DNA of 64,000 nucleotides. Source: Hofstenia miamia (lineage: Eukaryota; Xenacoelomorpha; Acoela). Where the stretch lies: NCBI GenBank assembly GCA_004352715.1, contig SCFE01000014.1, positions 2,391,913 through 2,455,912 of the forward strand, written 5' to 3'. Both the position numbers and the translations under genes were made by a program. Shown here piece by piece: positions 11,930 through 21,141 of this stretch (positions are counted from its first letter, which is position 1; the number at the start of each line of letters is the position of its first letter). The notes beneath the pieces are model-generated. The model was not told the DNA's origin. It made no database searches and saw only the letters and a list, made by a program, of their open reading frames with translations.

Positions 11930-12215
11930 GAAGACTTAAATTCTTTAAATGTTACTCCTAAGTAACTCAATAAATTACAATGACATTTATATTTTCATTT
12001 ATGTTAATTTTGATATTTTCAGAAATCTTTTGATGCTTATTTGGGGCAAAGATAATAAATTGTGTTTTATTAGCATTAATTTTTTATCTAATTTATCAAA
12101 ATACGCAAAAGGTGATTAAATATCTTTAGTCAAAAGCTTAGTAGCATTAAAACTAATTTTTGATGCTATGACATGTTTCATTAGCGTATCGATCATAAGT
12201 ACCTTTTTTAAAGAT
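11930..12215 (-). pseudogene. Non-LTR reverse transcriptase remnant
   Basis: On the minus strand, about 12200-12180 reads YANETC where a reverse transcriptase would have YADDT, so both catalytic aspartates appear to be substituted. Downstream (about 12090-12010) KINANKTQFIIFAPNKHQK matches the conserved LNxxKTxxMxF region of CR1/L2/Jockey-type enzymes at the expected distance. No intact frame spans the region. It lies between the arms of the inverted repeat 11429-11632 / 12369-12589. Confidence 0.6.
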
Positions 12216-12368
12216 GGCTATTTATGGTTTGCACATAGTGCAAATAACATATGTCCTAAGACTGTGGAATGTTTAACAACATTCGTTTTTCATTATATTT
12301 AAGTAGTATACATTTGATTTAATGTTTGTTACAGAAAACATAAATATGCCCCAAAAAATTTCTTTGCA

Positions 12369-12589
12369 TGAAATGGAATTTGCTACATAAATATTTAACC
12401 CTTGTGAAAATTTGTCAAAATGCAAAAAATAATATAATAAATTTATGTTGTCAATCATGAAATAAATATTAAATTCACAAGAATGAATTCATTGTTGTTT
12501 TCGTCTATATGGAATATTATATAAGTGAAACATAGACATTCCTTTTCGTCAGGCAATTTGCATAGTCAAATCAAAGAGCGGTTTGCAGA
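12369..12589 (+). repeat. Long inverted repeat, right arm
   Basis: Partner of the arm at 11429-11632. It ends about 100 bp before the first reading of the Penelope-like element, so it may belong to that element's 5' flank; this is inference. Confidence 0.85.
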
Positions 12590-12689
12590 TGAAAAGGCGC
12601 TGAAGATCACTGTTTTTTCAAGTTGCCTTGAAAAATTTTTATCCTCATCAAAAGTTTTGGAACTAGGCCAACAAATGATTTTTTGGATA

Positions 12690-13720
12690 AGGATATGCTG
12701 ATATCAAGTGGATTTAAATGTAGAGTTAGCTATCTTAATCCTCAATTCTGCAATTTTTACAGATATCTTATTCCGGTCTTCTGATTATATATATATATAT
12801 ATATTAGGACCCACCATTGCTGCATTTGCTATGAATATGATTGAGAATAATTTCACTATTTCAAATGTAACTAATCATCAACTTTACATACGATGTATAG
12901 ATTGGAAATTTCTATGTATTTTTCCAAATTTTAGTAACAAAGAGGAATCACAAATTTTCATAAAATATCTTAATAGCCAAATTTTTGAAATTCAATTCAC
13001 AAAGGAAGATCAAAAGGAAAACAAATAATTATTTTTAGATGCTTGCGTTCATAACTTTAACACATCACGTTAAACAAACTGGCATATAAAAGAAACCAAC
13101 TCAGCATTATGTTCTACTTGGAATATTTCACATAAATTGAATACAATTTAGGTATTATTTGATCGAGCATATAAAAATATGAATGTTCGACATACGAACA
13201 TACAGTTAATGCCTTTAATCAAATTTTTACCCTTAGAACAAAATGGATATCCTCATAATATTTTAAGAAAATATTTAGATAATTTTTTTGAAAAGGATTA
13301 CAGCAAAGATGACCATCAAGATGTGAAAAATACAAACAAAGAAACTAAAATTGGAGTATATTTGAAAATACCATATCTAAGTAACCAATTTGAGAAATTA
13401 AAAAAAAGAGTGAGAAATCCGAATACAAAGCTAAAAATTACTAAAATTACAAAAACAGTATCCCAAAAAACTTAGTTTGTTATAATTGCGATAAATCATA
13501 TATCGGTGAAACTAAGCGACATCTGGGAATAAGATCTATTGAGCACTTAAAAGGTCATCTGAATTCAGAAATTTTTACCATCAATATCAAACAAAGGAAG
13601 ATCAATTTAAAATTTTACTAAAAACTGAACATCCGAAAATAGCATAGGCAATATATATAAAAGAAACAACAAAGGGTACATTATTAAATCGACAACAATA
13701 TTCTATTTCATCTCATGACA
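12690..13720 (+). pseudogene. Penelope-like element, RT plus GIY-YIG
   Basis: This is a decayed retroelement ORF of the Penelope-like class, whose product combines a telomerase-related reverse transcriptase with a GIY-YIG endonuclease. The first open piece (12708-13028) ends with LGPTIAAFAMNMIE, the worn MGSPLxPxxAxIxMExxE block, followed by LYIRCIDWKFLCIF where an active enzyme has YxRYVDDIF; the second catalytic aspartate is Trp. The next piece (13179-13475) carries NGYPHNILRKYL, a conserved Penelope motif. After a stop and frame change, 13480-13560 reads CYNCDKSYIGETKRHL...EH, the CxxC plus YIG core of the endonuclease, and about 13630-13700 gives a degraded EAIYI...NR block. Frameshifts, stops and a TA insertion at 12787-12806 make it non-functional. 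A related copy begins at about 63.1 kb. Confidence 0.85.
12787..12806. repeat. (TA)n microsatellite inside Penelope-like element
   Basis: A short TA run sits immediately before the worn GSPL block of the reverse transcriptase. Confidence 0.9.
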
Positions 13721-14004
13721 TTACTATTTCTATCCCCATTGAAAGCTTTCCTATCCTATGAGAGCCAGGAATATGCGCTTAGTTATATAAATTCAAGGTT
13801 TTACGGATATGCATTTTTTAGAAAATTCAGGTAAGGTAAAACAAAAGTTTTTTCAGAAAAGTCTATTCCAAGAAAATTATGGATATACCTTGATCTTTGA
13901 TCTTGTGGTATTCAACGTGATTGTAGACTTCGGTCTAGGATTATTCTAAACTTCCTTTTATTGATAAAAAACTAAGTATCTTACTAAGATTACTGTTATT
14001 TATA

Positions 14005-14235
14005 TTGGTGTAATCTTGGTTCTGAGAACTCTAGCTGCTCCTTACAATATTGATTTCTGTAATACCGTCACTCCAAACTTTGGTAATCGCAACTTCTCAA
14101 AGAACGTCTAGTGCTCCAACCCTTACTGAGATTACTTCAATATTCTTTAAATTCATTTACTGCAATTTCTCTATATCTTCTATTAAATCTCTAAACTTCC
14201 TCATTAATTTATCTGAAGCATTTTTCTTTATGGAA
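14005..14235 (-). pseudogene. Dong/R4-type LINE 3' coding remnant
   Basis: Minus-strand readings match the C-terminus of the Dong/R4 protein at 33.5-33.7 kb in order: SDKLMRKFRDLIEDIEKL (about 14222-14170, compare DKYRELAEEIERL), EVISVRVGALDVL (about 14135-14097, compare EVVLVVVGALGAV), and LQKSIL-GAARVLRT (about 14060-14010, compare QKAALLGTARVLRK). Stops and AT-rich substitutions show it is much older than the 31.6-33.7 kb copy. The domain is the tail that follows the restriction-like endonuclease in this clade. I see no TAA tract at its 3' end. Confidence 0.7.
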
Positions 14236-14741
14236 TAATCCCAACGTTCATATAACAATTTACTAGTATTATATGCATTATGAGAAAAAAATTAAGGATT
14301 GAATACTGAAAAAAAAAATTACTGAGACATAACCAACAATTGAGTTGTTGAGCATTTAAATGAATATTTCGATATTTTTCCGTAATGTAGTTACATAACG
14401 AGCGTATAATTTACTCTATAGAATTATTTTTGTCAGACGTATTCCAAAATTAAATTGGTTTTACATTATATATACAGAGGTGTTGATTTTTTTGAGTCAC
14501 AAATTTATATAGTTTTATGTTAATGTAATGGTTTCACTAAACCACCTAAAATTGGCGGCTTGCGTTGGGTTAGGTTTAAGATAATGATTTTTTCCATTAA
14601 AAAGTAAATAAGTGAGGTATTTAGATATTTCAAAGTATTCACGAAGCTTGGTAAGTGAAATACCAATTTCACAAATTCTTTGATATTTAGGGATTTCACG
14701 AAATTCCTAATTTCACAATCATACATGTATATGTGTACATG

Positions 14742-14826
14742 CATATATATATATATTTATATATATATATATGTATATATACTTATATATAAATATATAT
14801 ATATATGTATATATACTTATATATAA

Positions 14827-14861
<35 letters not shown>

Positions 14862-14864
14862 TAA
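14742..14864. repeat. Complex TA/TATG microsatellite
   Basis: About 120 bp of TA with regularly spaced variants. The segment ATGTATATATACTTATATATAAAT is repeated. Confidence 0.95.
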
Positions 14865-15130
14865 TTATTAAATATACAATATTCCCTCATTTAAAATTTA
14901 ATGAAATATTAGTTATATATAATGTCAGCCTTTATGTAAAATTATACTCCCTGCAGTATATATTTCCTGTAGTCAATGGATAACATTTCATTCAGCCTTC
15001 AGCACTACTTAAACTTAATTGATTCTACCTATTCATACATTCATCTACTTAATTTCGACGGGAATAAATACATTCAACTTCACTTTGTTTAGCAATTTAT
15101 TGCATTATGGACAAGAAAAATGCGCCTCCT

Positions 15131-15288
15131 AAGGCGTAATCTTCAGACATGTTGACAATGTGAGAATTATGTTTTATAAAGAAACCTCTTAGAACGTCGG
15201 TGTGTAGTTAAGGCGTAATCTTCAGACATGTTGACAATGTGAGAATTATGTTTTATAAAGAAACCTCTTAGAACGTCGGTGTGTAGTT
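15131..15288. repeat. Perfect 79-bp tandem duplication
   Basis: The unit at 15131-15209 (starting AAGGCGTAATCTTCAGACAT) is repeated exactly at 15210-15288. On the minus strand each unit ends CTGAAGATTACGCCTT. In the first unit this continues into AGGAGGCG, giving a short CGCC/GGCG stem. Confidence 0.95.
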
Positions 15289-15446
15289 AATGAGACGATT
15301 ATTGTAATATATCGTCTCTGCTAAATATATATGTTTCCTTTAACCTAGCATTTCGGCTTCACCTTTTTTATTTTCGTCCCCAAACAATGAAATATAATGC
15401 AAAACTATACAAATTTGCTGTGTTTTAAACAAAGTATTTCAATATT

Positions 15447-15470
15447 ATATATATATATATATATATATAT
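15447..15470. repeat. (TA)n microsatellite
   Basis: TA run that directly precedes the second 1,033-bp block. Confidence 0.9.
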
Positions 15471-15473
15471 GTA

Positions 15474-16506
15474 GGCTCTAAGAGAAATATATTTTTTAAG
15501 TATGGCCATGCCACAAAAATACATAGGAAAGGCTGTTTTAATCAGTTTCCTTCAATTTCAAATTCAAATTATTTAAATAGTATTTTGTAAGACACCTTAT
15601 CAAATACTTTTGAAAAACGAAGGTAAAGGACAAAACAATCAATATTAACATCAAAGTTATCACAAATAGCAGATAAAAAGCAATTGTGAAACAGTTGATC
15701 TGTTCTCTCCAAATCTATATTGTGATTTTGATAAGTTATTAAGTTATTATTATTGATCTTTTGAAATATACTTCTTGGTGCGTAATTTATGATGTTTACT
15801 TATCATTCTAATAAAATGGAAGACAACTTGCTTCCCCATAGAGCGAAATATATCATATTTTGAAACAATTTTAAAATGCATAGTGCAGGCACTGAATTTA
15901 AATAGTCCCCTATTAGGGATATCGCAGCCGCCACAGACTTTTAATGAGAATTTAGAAATTCTCATTTGCTTATTAAATTGGGAATGGCATATTCAACATC
16001 CCATAGATTTCAGTGCAAAATTTTAAGTGAATGCTTCATTAAAAAAATGTGCTATTTTATAGTTTTTGGTACTTTGCGTTATCTTCACCCCCCTTCCCCA
16101 GACCACACACAAATAATTGCAAAAATATGCTAGTTAAGCGATATAATAATTATGGACCTAAACCAAACCTCATCCTCAGCCTTAACATTTACTCTAACTA
16201 GAACCCTATCCCTAAACTAAGCCAACTCACACCTTGCTCCTAACCTTAACTCAAACCATGCCCCAAACAATATGTAGAAGGGTTATGCAAATTTATTATT
16301 AATATTAGTAAGTTTAAATATGAATTATAAATAATTGTAATATACGAGGGGAATTAAAAAAATACGCGGAATTGTTCAATTTTTTACTAGTTTATATGTA
16401 CAATGAACTTATTTCTCAACATAACTGCCGTCGCGATCGATGCACTTCTGTAAGCGGTGTTACCATCCCATTATGCCATTCTTGAAAAAATCTACAGGCT
16501 GATTTT
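15474..16506. repeat. 1,033-bp duplicated block, copy 2
   Basis: Matches 9381-10413 without gaps. Here the sequence continues past 16506 into the rest of the mariner element, so this is the better-supported locus. Confidence 0.9.
15573..15965 (-). pseudogene. Non-LTR reverse transcriptase remnant, copy
   Basis: Same sequence as the remnant at 9480-9872, with the degenerate FSKVFDKVSYK motif at about 15660-15595 on the minus strand. It is separated by about 380 bp, including the CCTAAC tract, from the mariner that follows. Confidence 0.6.
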
Positions 16507-17745
16507 GAAGCCAAGTTCTTGCCGCATGTTTTGCTTCATCAGTGGTGTTAAAACGGACTCCTTTCAGGTGTTCTTTAAGTTTTGTTAATAGGAAAAAGTC
16601 AGATGAAGCTAGATCAGGGCTGTAAGGGAGGTGGGGCAACAATTCCCATCGGAATTCCCTCAAAATTTCCTTCGTAATCCTTGCAGAATGAGCCGGAGCA
16701 TTGTCATGATGGAAGAGAATTCCACGATGAANNNNNNNNNNNNNNNNNNNNNNNNNNNNNNNNNNNNNNNNNNNNNNNNNNNNNNNNNNNNNNNNNNNNN
16801 NNNNNNNNNNNNNNNNNNNNNNNNNNNNNNNNNNNNNNNNNNNNNNNNNNNNNNNNNNNNNNNNNNNNNNNNNNNNNNNNNNNNNNNNNNNNNNNNNNNN
16901 NNNNNNNNNNNNNNNNNNNNNNNNNNNNNNNNNNNNNNNNNNNNNNNNNNNNNNNNNNNNNNNNNNNNNNNNNNNNNNNNNNNNNNNNNNNNNNNNNNNN
17001 NNNNNNNNNNNNNNNNNNNNNNNNNNNNNNNNNNGTTTGGACTGTTGTTTGGTTTCAGGATCATACTGGTAAACCCATGTTTCATCCCAGTAAGAATTCG
17101 TCCGAAAAACGAGTCTTCATTTGCTTCAATTTTCGTCAAAATCACTGTTGAGAGTTCACGTCTGAGATTCAGTTGGTCAGGGCGCAACGCTTTTGGGACC
17201 CATCTAGCCGAAAGCTTGCTCAGGCCTAAATCTTCATGTAAAATTGAATGAGCTGAACCAACTGATATCTCCAGAGTCTGAGCTATCTCATCCACTGTCA
17301 ATCTTCCATCTTCTTCAACCAGGCTCCTAACAGAATCAACATTTTCATCATTTCTTGAGGTTGTTGGTCTTCCACGGCCTTCTTCATCTTCAACAGCTTC
17401 CCTGCCTTCTTTAAATCTTCCAATCCATTTGTAGACACAAGTTTTCTTGGGAGCATGGTCTCCGTAAACTGTCTCCAAAGCTTGAATGATGTCCGTTCCT
17501 TTCCAACCAAGTCTTACGAGAAACTTGATGTTGGTTCTTATTTCAAAATCTTTTCGTTCCATGGGACGAAATTCACCAATTATTCACAAGAACCGTCCGC
17601 CGTCCTTGCTAGTCGCAGAATGAATGCAAGCGAGTACAATACAGTAGAGCTAACAGTATTTCACTGCAACAAGGTTAAACAGGTTTAAACTAGTAAGTTT
17701 TCATGTACTTGAAGAATTCCGCGTATTTTTTGAACTCCCCTCGTA
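16343..17745 (-). mobile_element. Mariner element (DD34D), gapped
   Basis: Terminal inverted repeats: left TACGAGGGGAATTAAAAAAA, right (reverse complement) TACGAGGGGAGTTCAAAAAA, both continuing with ATACGCGGAATT. TA duplications lie at 16343-16344 and 17744-17745. Further inside, ACTAGTTTA also recurs in inverted orientation. The transposase is on the minus strand; an N-run (16732-17034) hides the middle. Confidence 0.92.
16460..17562 (-). pseudogene. Mariner DD34D transposase, frameshifted
   Basis: Start ATG at 17562 (MERKDFEIRTNIKFLV) and stop at 16460 give the usual mariner transposase size if the N-run is about right. The N-terminal part has the paired-like helix-turn-helix region with a GRGRP linker and a WVPKAL motif. 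The first catalytic block should read WDETWVY, but a one-base shift near 17070 puts it out of frame. After the gap, the reverse complement of about 16715-16690 reads HHDNAPAHSAR in another frame (second D, codon 16703-16705), and 16630-16590 reads LPYSPDLASSDFF (third D, codon 16598-16600). There are 34 codons between these two, so the signature is DD34D. At least two shifts make it inactive, although the protein is otherwise well preserved, which suggests a fairly young copy. Confidence 0.88.
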
Positions 17746-17898
17746 CTACTTTTAATATGACAATTAGAGGTTCAACCACGCGGCTTTTGTTTGTTTACAA
17801 AGCAATTATAGGATTTGGCAATGTTTATTCAATCAACAGTACGGCTTTTCCCTCAAATCGTTTCACGTAGTTACTTTGTTTAGAAACCCTGTTAAAAA

Positions 17899-17959
17899 GG
17901 GGGTAACACACGATTAGTCCATTTGACTATAGTCAAAAGACTAATTGTGTGGCACCCCC
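17899..17959. repeat. 61-bp near-perfect palindrome
   Basis: GGGGGTAACACACGATTAGTC at the left is mirrored by GACTAATTGTGTGGCACCCCC at the right around a central TTTGACTATAGTCAAA. The outer arms differ at a handful of positions only. GACTATAGTC recurs within larger palindromes at 18274-18315 and 18343-18364, and a related TGCCTAACCGTGTGGCACCC lies at about 18037-18060. Together these suggest a foldback-type non-autonomous element covering roughly 17.9-18.4 kb. Confidence 0.85.
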
Positions 17960-18273
17960 AAAAAGTGACTTTTGCGGTTTACAATTAGTCAAATTATGAA
18001 ATAGAAATTGTTCTATTTGAAAATGACCATTCGTCTTTTGCCTAACCGTGTGGCACCCTCAACCCCCTCCTCCTCCCTCCCGCGCTTGAAACATATGCGC
18101 TTTGTTTATGAATGATCAATTAACTACTTAATACACATTTGTGAGGCTAATTAATACATCATCCAAAATGTTCTTCCGTCAACTACATTTGAAATGTAAT
18201 TATAGCGACTCCACTTATAGTAATTTTTGTACATGTATATGCAATACAATTTTCGCAGAAATCGCTTTTGAAT

Positions 18274-18364
18274 ATTAGTCAAAATATTTGACTATAGTCA
18301 AATTATTTGACTAATTGACAGAAAGAATTCAAATCCGCAATTTTGACTATAGTCAAAAGACTAA
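18274..18364. repeat. GACTATAGTC palindrome cluster
   Basis: ATTAGTCAAA-TATTTGACTATAGTCAAA-TTATTTGACTAAT (18274-18315) is a near palindrome. A further TTTTGACTATAGTCAAAAGACTAA follows at 18342-18364, the same string as in the centre of the 17.9-kb palindrome. Confidence 0.8.
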
Positions 18365-18429
18365 CTTAAATCGAATATACTTTTATTGAGTCGGCTCCAT
18401 CGTGATGAAGAACATAGTTAAGGGGCTCT

Positions 18430-19397
18430 GTCCCTGTTGACTTTGTCCAGTCCGCCCCGTTGATTTTGTCTAAGGAAAAGTTGACTAAGTCAAGGGTTTG
18501 GGTCCAATGTTGGTCATGTAACTAAAAGCCATAGTTTTACATTATTGCTTTAAGCATGTGGAAATGTCTTAAAAAGCATTTTTCGATTTTCCCATAGTAA
18601 ATTTTAAATGAAAATTTTCAGATTCCGCTGAGGGGCCAATATTGGTCCTATGCACTTGAAACACATACCATTCGAAAGTTCTATTCTTCATCTACCTGAA
18701 TCTTACCTGAAACTGTAAATTTACTAAACAATTTTTTTTGTAATAACCGTAATTTTCAAAGGGTTATGTGCATAAAAAAAATTTTTTTCAAAAATTTGTT
18801 TTGCTTTAGACGACTGAAAATGGCTTAAAACTATTTTGGTGAAATAAAAATTTTTTTGCAAAGTCATTTTTTTGATTTTCCCATAATAAATTTTTTGAAA
18901 TATGTCGGATTCCGCTGAGGGGCCAATATTGGTCCTATGCACTTGAATCATATACAATTGTAAAGCCTTAGTGTTAATCTACTTGAATATCACCTTTAAA
19001 TAATGGGTTTAATCTTTAAATTATTGAGTACTTATTGCCTGAATATGATCAAAAGTGTTAAAATTTTCAAAGGAAAAAGTAATTTTATAAATTTTTAATT
19101 TTAAGGTTCTTTTTGACATTATGGGGTAGGGTTAGGTACAGTGAACATAGTTTAAGAGTTGGCCCTAACCCAGAGCACGTTAGACAAAGTCAACACTTTT
19201 CTGGGACGGATTATAAATATCTCAGATTGTATTATAAATATGACTGAGCTTTTTTGCCAGTGCATTCCTAGAGTAGGTGGGGTGCCTAAACTGGGCCAAC
19301 CCTGATAAAAAAATTATTTTTATAGATGTTAACTTTATCAAAAGACTGTTGACTTTATCCAGTTTTGGGGCAAAAGTCAGTGCCAAAGTCAACGGGG
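18430..19397. repeat. Repeat block bounded by GTTGACTTTG inverted ends
   Basis: CCCTGTTGACTTTGTCC near 18431 and, on the other strand, CCCCGTTGACTTTGGC at 19381-19396 face each other. Inside, a roughly 160-bp unit occurs twice, anchored by an identical 40-bp core (GATTCCGCTGAGGGGCCAAT...ACTTGAA) at 18621-18660 and 18908-18947, a period of 287 bp. No coding region. It may be a non-autonomous transposon, but no target duplication was identified. Confidence 0.55.
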
Positions 19398-19566
19398 TTT
19401 AATGGTTTGCAGTAGGATTAGGCTTAAAGTACAATTTAGTTTAAAGTTAGTGTTTTGTTTACGGTTATGTTTTGGGTTAGGGCTAGGGATATAGTTAAGG
19501 TTAGGTTTGGAGTTAGGGTTATGGTTTGGGATATGGTTTGGGTTAGGGTTAGGGTTAAGGTTATAA
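19396..19566. repeat. Interstitial TTAGGG-like tract
   Basis: The plus strand carries many imperfect TTAGGG units (GGGTTAGGGCTAGGG, GGGTTAGGGTTAGGGTTAAGG at about 19529-19560). TTAGGG is the usual animal telomere repeat; here it is degenerate and internal. A minus-strand open frame rich in Asn-Pro is only this repeat translated. Confidence 0.8.
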
Positions 19567-20184
19567 TGATTATGTTGATAAGTTAGCTTATTTTTGCAAA
19601 AATTTGTGTGTGTGTCAGAGGGAGAGGGGAAGAGATAACGCAAAAGTACCTAGTCTTATAATTGATTTAATTTCAATAAAGTGAAATAAAGCTAATATAT
19701 TAAAATAATTTATTTCGCATGATATGACACTTCTCATTATATTTGATATTATTGTTGGATTTCAATAGTTTGTTAAAACTTTTGAAATATTCTTTTCTAC
19801 AATAGAAGTGGGATAGAATTTTCCAAATTCAATTAAAACTGAGTGAGAAATTTACAAAGTAATTGCTTCGCTTTCAAAGAATTCTGTATAGGCATATAAT
19901 TACAGTTCCTTGCGCAATTCTAGAACCTAACTTCTAAAGTAATCGCATCAAATTACACACTTAACCATAATTAGAAAGCAATTTTCCTTACACTAATTAA
20001 AAAATCTTAACCTGAAATACATGATTTTTACATCATACTTGTATATTCAATCCTAGTACAATACTGAGTAGTGTTGTCACAGAAAAAAACACGTCATAAA
20101 ATTTGACTGAAAGTGCGACCTTCTTTGTCATCTATGAAACATCCATTTTCTGATATTTGACCACACAATTCAATGTGTAACTGC

Positions 20185-20190
<6 letters not shown>
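19567..20190. other. Stretch without recognised gene
   Basis: AT-rich sequence; no coding motif or transposon end recognised. Confidence 0.55.
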
Positions 20191-20219
<29 letters not shown>

Positions 20220-20394
20220 TAGTAAATATAGCTNNNNNNNNNNNNNNNNNNNNNNNNNNNNNNNNNNNNNNNNNNNNNNNNNNNNNNNNNNNNNNNNNNN
20301 NNNNNNNNNNNNNNNNNNNNNNNNNNNNNNNNNNNNNNNNNNNNNNNNNNNNNNNNNNNNNNNNTATATATATATATCAGTAGTAAATATAGCT
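20191..20394. repeat. (TA)n with gap and repeated flank
   Basis: A TA run followed by CAGTAGTAAATATAGCT lies both before (to 20233) and after (to 20394) the N-run 20234-20364. The two gap edges therefore overlap and the gap is probably smaller than drawn. Confidence 0.9.
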
Positions 20395-21027
20395 TGCGAG
20401 TGGAAAGTGAAATCAAGGCGAGTTGGGTCGAGTAGAAAATTGCAACGAAATTTTGATATTATAATGGCTAATTAATAAAATGTTGTTCATAAAACTATTC
20501 CTTAGCAATTAATTAAATCGACTTTTCAATCAATTGCGTTAGGCATAAGACATTTTCCAATCAATTGTAAGATATTTTCTGATTTTAATGCCATAAACAA
20601 TTTATATGCTCCACTTGAATTTTAAGACAGGATTGACTTTCTGTCAATTTCCTGCTATGTGACATTGAAAGAGGTTATTTTGGCAAACACTATTATAACT
20701 AATACAATAATAATTAATATTGTATACTTGTTTGGGAAATTACTAGTTATTGAAATAGCAATAAATGATCAGATAATTGATTGATGTTTTGATAAAAACG
20801 TCCCATTTCATCAATGAATTCAATTATGAATTCTTTCAATTCGCTAATGCAGTAGGTTTAATCGGATTTTTCACTTTATATTAATGAGCATTTGTAATAT
20901 CCTCTAGGAATATTTAGCATCATATTAACTGAAGTTCTTTCCGCAGGTTATGCCTGTCTGCTTTTTTGACACTCTAGCTCTAAGCATATTTTAAATAACA
21001 AAAAATCTCTTATTAATGAACTAGTAA

Positions 21028-21088
21028 TTGCAACTATATTTAAATTATATATATATATATATATATTATAATTTAAATATAGTTGCAA
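21028..21088. repeat. Perfect 22-bp-arm hairpin
   Basis: TTGCAACTATATTTAAATTATA (21028-21049) is followed after a 17-bp TA loop by its exact reverse complement (21067-21088). Further TA runs lie at 21089-21104 and 21131-21141. Confidence 0.95.
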
Positions 21089-21141
21089 ATATATATATAT
21101 ATATAGTAGTGAACATTTAAATGAAATTCATATATATATAT

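Noticed and set aside
15100-15290. Functional hammerhead ribozyme
   Set aside because: The CTGANGA box and a short GC stem are present on the minus strand, but no GAAA box follows at the right place. Kept only as a low-confidence finding.
19389-19643. 84-codon minus-strand frame rich in Asn-Pro repeats
   Set aside because: It is the translated complement of the degenerate TTAGGG tract, not a protein gene.
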